Shown: piece by piece, positions 60,098 through 64,000 of the stretch
How positions within the stretch are numbered: the first letter of the stretch is position 1
How the letters are laid out: every line of letters starts with the position of its first letter
NCBI GenBank assembly: GCA_963719645.1
Contig: CAVRCT010000004.1
Location: 1 to 64,000 of the forward strand
Length of the DNA stretch: 64,000 nt
Direction of reading: 5' to 3'
Origin: CAVRCT01 sp963719645
GTDB taxonomy: Bacteria > Pseudomonadota > Gammaproteobacteria > DSM-16500
Translations under genes and position numbers: made by a program
The notes under the pieces: generated by a model
What the model was told of the DNA's origin: nothing
Seen by the model: the letters and a program-made list of their open reading frames with translations, nothing else
Database searches by the model: none

Positions 60098-61207
60098 ATG
60101 AGTGAATACCAATATTATGAATTTCAAGCAATCGATCGCCTGCTAACAGATACTGAATTTACAAAAATAAAAAATTTGTCGAGTAGGGCAATCGTTACTA
60201 GAAATAAAGCTGTTTTTAAATATAATTATGGTGATTTTCGTTACGAACCACTTGATATTCTAGCTGACTGCTTTGATATGATGCTCTATGTTGCAAATTG
60301 GGGAACACGTCGTTTATGTTTTCGTCTTCCAAAAAATTTAGTTAACATAGAAGAGATAGAACTTTACTGCATTCCTGATGCCATCACACTATCTATAATA
60401 AATGATCACGTGATCCTCGATATTTGTTTTCAGAAAGATGACTTTCGTCATTGGATAGAAGGGGATGGAATTCTTCCCACTTTTTTATCGCTGCGCAACG
60501 ATCTTTTGAATAACGATTATAGCGCCTTATATATCGCTTGGTTAGGATCATTTAATCTAGATAATACGGAGATAGATGACAATCTAACTGAACCTCCTGT
60601 ACCCTCTGGTCTAAAAAAAGTATCATCCACACTGAAAGAACTTATTAAATTTTTAGATGTCGACAAATATCTAATAAAAATTGCAGCCTCTTTAAGCACT
60701 GAAATAAATTTAGATAATGCGACCAAACATTGTATCTCTAAATTACCAATCTCAGAACGCGATGCGCTTCTATTACATGTATTAAATGGTGAACCGAATG
60801 TTGATAAACTGATTAGAAAGAGACTCAAAGAAATTTCAGATACCAATATTAAGAAAAATCATCTCGTGTTAGGCGAAAGAACAATAAGTCAATTAACAGA
60901 AAAAGCAAAACAACTATACAAAAAAAATAAAGCAGAAAAACGGCGTTTAAAAGCAGAAGAAAAAATAGCCTATCTAAATGCTTTAGCTCCTCAAGAATCA
61001 AAAATTTGGTCCGAAGTATTCATGCATATAAATATTAAAACTAGCAAGGGTTATGAATGCGCAGTGAAACAATTAGCGGAACTAAAAGAGTTAGCTGATC
61101 ATCATGGTACAACAGAGCAATTTATTATTAAAGTGGAAAAAATTATGCAAGATTTTAGCCGATATTCAGCATTAAAAGAAAAAATCATTGCGCAGAAAAT
61201 AATTTAA
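60098..61207 (+). CDS. Conserved hypothetical protein of unknown function
   Basis: 369 residues. The N-terminal part, SEYQYYEFQAIDRLLTDTEF, KIKNLSSRAIVTRNKAVFKY and LYVANWGTRRLCFRLPKN, looks like a widespread bacterial family that I recall only as uncharacterised. The C-terminal third is charged and helical (LYKKNKAEKRRLKAEEKIAY). No catalytic motif or membrane segment is visible. Cotranscription with the DUF2293-like gene upstream (9-bp gap) suggests that they act together. Confidence 0.72.
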   Translation: MSEYQYYEFQAIDRLLTDTEFTKIKNLSSRAIVTRNKAVFKYNYGDFRYEPLDILADCFDMMLYVANWGTRRLCFRLPKNLVNIEEIELYCIPDAITLSIINDHVILDICFQKDDFRHWIEGDGILPTFLSLRNDLLNNDYSALYIAWLGSFNLDNTEIDDNLTEPPVPSGLKKVSSTLKELIKFLDVDKYLIKIAASLSTEINLDNATKHCISKLPISERDALLLHVLNGEPNVDKLIRKRLKEISDTNIKKNHLVLGERTISQLTEKAKQLYKKNKAEKRRLKAEEKIAYLNALAPQESKIWSEVFMHINIKTSKGYECAVKQLAELKELADHHGTTEQFIIKVEKIMQDFSRYSALKEKIIAQKII

Positions 61208-61738
61208 ATGCTTTTAGCATTTTTACTCGATTATTAACCAATAAAAATTTTCCTCTCGATTTTTTTAATAAATTTTTTTAATTCAAAATCTCTCATTTTT
61301 CACTCATTGTTTTTTCAAATCTTGAGAAAGATAGCTTTGCCCCATTATTTAATTAATTATTGTGAATAAACGAAGAGAGACTGGGCAATCTAATCAGATC
61401 AAGACTCTTAGCCACTGGATCACGATTATCCTCCTCACATTGATTGCTTATAATATACAAAATTAGAATACAGATGCAAAAAATGGCCGGAAAAATGGGA
61501 TGAAGTATCTTTTGCGTGAAAAAAAGATGATAAAATTCAACCTCTCGAGTTTTGAAAAGAGAAAGCATATCTATATACATTGCCCCAATCAGCGTACATA
61601 GGTCATGTTGAAAGTGCAACTATGCAAGCCTGACTCCGTTTTATCTTTTACCTACGGTTTTTACGTTTTCAACACGACCAACCACAAATACCACTTGTAT
61701 TACTTTAATTAAATCAGCAGGATAACATTATATTTTGT
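61208..61738. other. Intergenic stretch without a supported gene
   Basis: 531 bp of AT-rich DNA. It holds a half copy of the R6 palindrome at 61601-61641 (GTGCAACTATGCAAGCCTGA side only). A minus-strand frame of 88 codons (61353-61619) starts inside that repeat and includes one hydrophobic stretch, but has no convincing start and no family resemblance. Confidence 0.55.
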
Positions 61739-61837
61739 TGATTCATATAGACACCAGTTCTAATATGATTCATATTGACATCAATTATATATTGATTTCT
61801 ACAGACATCAACATATAATTAATCTATATAGTAAATC
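61739..61837. promoter_or_regulatory. Three phased operators and promoter of the second hipT-like locus
   Basis: 18-bp sites start at 61739 (TGATTCATATAGACACCA), 61766 (TGATTCATATTGACATCA) and 61793 (TGATTTCTACAGACATCA), again exactly 27 bp apart. A TATAAT box follows at 61814-61819, and a decayed fourth site (AATCTATATAG) falls in phase at 61820. The half-site sequences differ from those at 42254, although the spacing and the TGAT...ATCA ends are kept. Confidence 0.75.
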
Positions 61838-61852
61838 TTAAGGGCCTCTCAA

Positions 61853-62755
61853 ATGAACTGTTTAAAATGTCGCCTACAAATTGATCACCCAAGCTCGGCC
61901 CATTATGGTTTACACCCCAATTGCTTTACGGAATGGTTTAAAACACCGAAAACAGCAGAATTTGTTAGCCTCCAAAGAAGGTCTAGCACCTCTGATCAAT
62001 CCGCTAACCAAACACCACAAAATACTAGTTTTTTCCATGGTAAATTCAAAAAATACTCCGCGGATCTCGATGGTCAATCATACATACTGAAAATGAGGCA
62101 GGATGAAGCGCCAGAACTACCAGAGGTTGAATATCTCTGCAATCAAATTGGTAAATTGCTGGGTGTTCCTGTTGCAGAGTTTTACTTCATAGATTTCAAT
62201 GGTGACAGAACTTTTGTTACAAAGAATTTTATCAAGCCTGGATCGCCCACAGATCTTCAACACATATATCACTTCAGATCTGATGATAAACATAGTTGCG
62301 AGGGGATAATTAACGTAATAACTGAGAAAACTCAACTACCACATGACGTAAGAATGCTCATTAAAACAATATTATTTGACTCACTCATTGGAAATCACGA
62401 TCGACATGGAAGAAATTTAGCATTTATCATTACAGCAAAAAGCACTTCTCTTTCGCCAATTTACGATAATGTTTCTTATTTAAGTTTAGAAAGTGGCAAT
62501 ATGCTTAAAGCTGATTTTAATCCTACAGGGAAAATTAGTACAAGCATAACCCATGAACCCAGTATGCGCGATTATGTTAAAGAATTAAAAAAACTTGGAT
62601 TTGGAGATGATGTTCAGGAATTTTATAAAAACATAAAACTACCTCAACTATATCAAGTCATCGATGAAAGTTTTTGCAGTACTCTAATGAAAGAGGCCAT
62701 TAAAACTTTAATTAAAAAAAGATTTGAGGAACTTGAAAATGAACTACCTAACTAA
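61853..62755 (+). CDS. HipA-family kinase core, HipT-like toxin (copy 2)
   Basis: 300 residues, closely similar to the 42343 product along its whole length. It has the N-terminal Cys/His cluster (MNCLKC, YGLHPNCF), YILKMRQDEAPELPEVEYLC, the catalytic loop LIGNHDRHGRNLAF and LSPIYDNVSYLSLESGN. All likely catalytic residues are kept. AAGGG lies 10 bp before ATG. It overlaps the antitoxin gene by 17 bp exactly as in copy 1. Because the antitoxin is cut by an IS, this is an apparently intact toxin without its own full antitoxin. Confidence 0.85.
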   Translation: MNCLKCRLQIDHPSSAHYGLHPNCFTEWFKTPKTAEFVSLQRRSSTSDQSANQTPQNTSFFHGKFKKYSADLDGQSYILKMRQDEAPELPEVEYLCNQIGKLLGVPVAEFYFIDFNGDRTFVTKNFIKPGSPTDLQHIYHFRSDDKHSCEGIINVITEKTQLPHDVRMLIKTILFDSLIGNHDRHGRNLAFIITAKSTSLSPIYDNVSYLSLESGNMLKADFNPTGKISTSITHEPSMRDYVKELKKLGFGDDVQEFYKNIKLPQLYQVIDESFCSTLMKEAIKTLIKKRFEELENELPN

Positions 62756-62951
62756 ACCAGATGAATATCGATTAAAAATTTTTCATGAAAGCAGAAAAAG
62801 GAGGATTCTGGTTGGGGAATTAATTTACGACAAAGAAAATGATAGGTATGAGTTAACATACGATAAAAACTATGCCCATTCTAAAAACGCAATACCGATA
62901 AGTCCTGATCTTAATCTTTTTAAATTACGTCATCAGTCTGACAAAGGGTAA
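62739..62951 (+). pseudogene. HipS-HTH fusion truncated by IS66 insertion (copy 2)
   Basis: The first 69 residues (MNYLTKPDEYRLKIFHESRK, RRILVGELIYDKENDRYELT, SPDLNLFKLRHQSDKG) match the product at 43226. The IS66 end GTAACCGTTCAGC begins at 62948 and supplies the stop codon. The rest of the HipS-like domain and the entire DNA-binding part are lost or lie beyond the window. Confidence 0.85.
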
Positions 62952-63021
62952 CCGTTCAGCTAACCCCATCTTCATAACACAATAAAAATCTAGCATGATG
63001 TTGCTTTTTAAGGAGCAGCAT

Positions 63022-63351
63022 ATGAATTCCAGCAATCAACCAAAGTCACGCGCAGAATGGTATGAACAAATCAGGGATTACGAATCTAGTGGTCTTTCTC
63101 AAACGGAATTTTGTAAACAGCGCAATTTGATTCAATGCCGTTTCGGATATTACCGTAAGCAATATAAACAACAAACTGATGATTCATTTGTCACTACTAA
63201 GGAATTTTCCCCCGTTGTTCTTAATCAACCGTCAACCTTACAAATAAATAATATAAAAATTGAATTACCCAATGGATTTCGTTGTTATGTGCCTAATGAA
63301 GTATCACCAGAGCATTTAAAAAAATTACTAGGAATTATGCTATCATGTTAA
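63022..63351 (+). CDS. IS66 family accessory protein TnpA
   Basis: 109 residues from ATG 63022, which has AAGGAGCAGCAT upstream; an earlier in-frame ATG lacks a ribosome site. HTH region: WYEQIRDYESSGLSQTEFCK and QRNLIQCRFGYYRKQ. C-terminal motif IKIELPNGFRCYV as in IS66 OrfA. Overlaps tnpB by 7 bp. Confidence 0.93.
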   Translation: MNSSNQPKSRAEWYEQIRDYESSGLSQTEFCKQRNLIQCRFGYYRKQYKQQTDDSFVTTKEFSPVVLNQPSTLQINNIKIELPNGFRCYVPNEVSPEHLKKLLGIMLSC

Positions 63352-63695
63352 CTCTTGATGAGATGGATATTCTGTTTTATAGCCAACCAATTGATATGCG
63401 TAAATCAGTTAATACACTATGCGTGCTTATCACTGAAACGTTAAAGCGAAATCCGATGGATGGATCTCTCTTCTTATTTCGAAACCGTTCCGGAAATAAA
63501 CTTAAGGCAATATATTACGAAACAAATTGCTTTACTATATGGTATCGTCGCCTTGAGAAAGGCAGATATGTGTTTCAGCGTAATTTGCAGGGTCAGATTG
63601 AAATGAGCAAAGAGCACTTTCGCTGGCTTTTGGCCAGCGACAAATACTCACGAAGCGACGCTGGCTTTACGGGAGAAATTAGTTGTTTCTTTTAA
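63345..63695 (+). CDS. IS66 family accessory protein TnpB
   Basis: 116 residues with the IS66 Orf2 signature: ILFYSQPIDMRKSVNTLCVL, NPMDGSLFLFRNRSGNKLKA and WYRRLEKGRYVFQRN. Same length as the copy at 50170 but clearly diverged in sequence. Confidence 0.95.
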   Translation: MLTLDEMDILFYSQPIDMRKSVNTLCVLITETLKRNPMDGSLFLFRNRSGNKLKAIYYETNCFTIWYRRLEKGRYVFQRNLQGQIEMSKEHFRWLLASDKYSRSDAGFTGEISCFF

Positions 63696-63737
63696 ATAAA
63701 ACTCGTATTTCATGCGCCAATTTATTAAAATTGACGC

Positions 63738-64000
63738 ATGAAAATTAATATTAAAAAGCTGCCAAAAACACATGAAGAGTTAGAAAAAATTATCTTGTTG
63801 CAACAGCAAGAATTAGCAAAGCACAAAATTAAAATTCAATCACAGCAACTTGAAATCGTTACACACAAAGAACGATATATTCGCCTACTGGAAGAATTCA
63901 AATTAGAAAAATCACGACGATTTGCACCATCCTCAGAAAAAAATATATACCAATCAGATCTATTTGATGAAGCAGGTGTTGGAATTGAGGGTGAATTGAA
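63738..64000 (+). CDS. IS66 family transposase TnpC, 5' part
   Basis: The first 87 codons are in the window: MKINIKKLPKTHEELEKIIL, a coiled-coil helix, then SRRFAPSSEKNIYQSDLFDE and AGVGIEGEL. It aligns with the N-terminus of the transposase at 48588. The frame is open to the window edge. Confidence 0.92.
   Translation, partial: MKINIKKLPKTHEELEKIILLQQQELAKHKIKIQSQQLEIVTHKERYIRLLEEFKLEKSRRFAPSSEKNIYQSDLFDEAGVGIEGEL

Larger units (their letters stand above)
62948..64000 (+). mobile_element. IS66-family element, second type (continues past the window)
   Basis: Starts with GTAACCGTTCAGCTAACC and carries tnpA, tnpB and the start of tnpC in the plus orientation. Its proteins are clearly related to, but distinct from, those of the element at 48559-50909, so it is a different IS66 member. 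The right end and the target duplication are outside the window. Confidence 0.9.

Noticed and set aside
61353..61619. 88-codon minus-strand frame as a small membrane protein
   Set aside because: Its start lies inside the R6 repeat, no ribosome site is visible and only one hydrophobic stretch is present.

Overview
The window is chromosomal DNA of an A+T-rich gammaproteobacterium. The housekeeping genes fit this class: rsmI-lpoA-yraN-diaA-dolP, sspA/sspB beside rplM/rpsI, ratA/rnfH, bamE/fur and smpB/ssrA. A histone-H1-like HU protein, several Ser-rich effector-like proteins, dense palindromic repeats and many toxin-antitoxin genes suggest a host-associated relative of the Legionellales (Coxiella, Aquicella or Berkiella-like). 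That lower-level placement is inference only.

Layout. (1) 0-5.6 kb: rnpB, rsmI, and an overlapping operon lpoA-yraN-diaA-dolP with a second BON lipoprotein. (2) 5.6-14.8 kb: an unknown coiled-coil protein, an orphan cytoplasmic hybrid histidine kinase, a one-module NRPS (C-A-T) and a separate thioesterase-like hydrolase; the NRPS and the hydrolase both have Ser-rich low-complexity tails. (3) 15-21 kb: a FadL-type outer-membrane channel, a sulfatase, a secreted HAD phosphatase and a formylglycine-generating enzyme that would activate the sulfatase. (4) 21.4-24.6 kb: sspB, sspA, rpsI, rplM and an HU-like protein. (5) 25.2-34.7 kb: hrcA-grpE-dnaK-dnaJ-greA-rlmE-ftsH-glmM on the minus strand. Every gene from grpE to glmM is broken by single-base indels, most simply explained by poor consensus sequence. 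(6) 34.7-42.2 kb: nadK, recN, an unknown gene, fur, bamE, rnfH, ratA, smpB, a nucleoside phosphorylase and tmRNA (ssrA).

(7) 42.2-64 kb is an accessory region anchored on the 3' end of ssrA. Fragments of that 3' end recur at 47.4, 56.1 and 59.1 kb, each split by a short segment with paired GGGGTA motifs typical of integrase arm sites, so this looks like a tandem array of integrated islands. Cargo: two copies of an unusual HipA-family locus (a kinase followed by a HipS-like domain fused to a HipB-like HTH) under three 18-bp operators at 27-bp spacing; an AAA_13 ATPase with two small genes; a four-gene operon (wHTH, nucleotidyltransferase, metallophosphoesterase, AbiEi-like protein) divergent from an abiEi/abiEii pair, with a deleted second copy of the same block; two different IS66-family elements; and displaced pgeF and GNAT genes. 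The second HipA-family locus has lost its HTH antitoxin half to an IS66 insertion.

Functional themes are trans-translation and protein quality control (ssrA, smpB, sspB, ftsH, dnaK system), secreted sulfatase chemistry, a possible small peptide pathway, and growth-arrest or anti-phage modules gathered at the tmRNA integration site. No tRNA gene or CRISPR array was seen.
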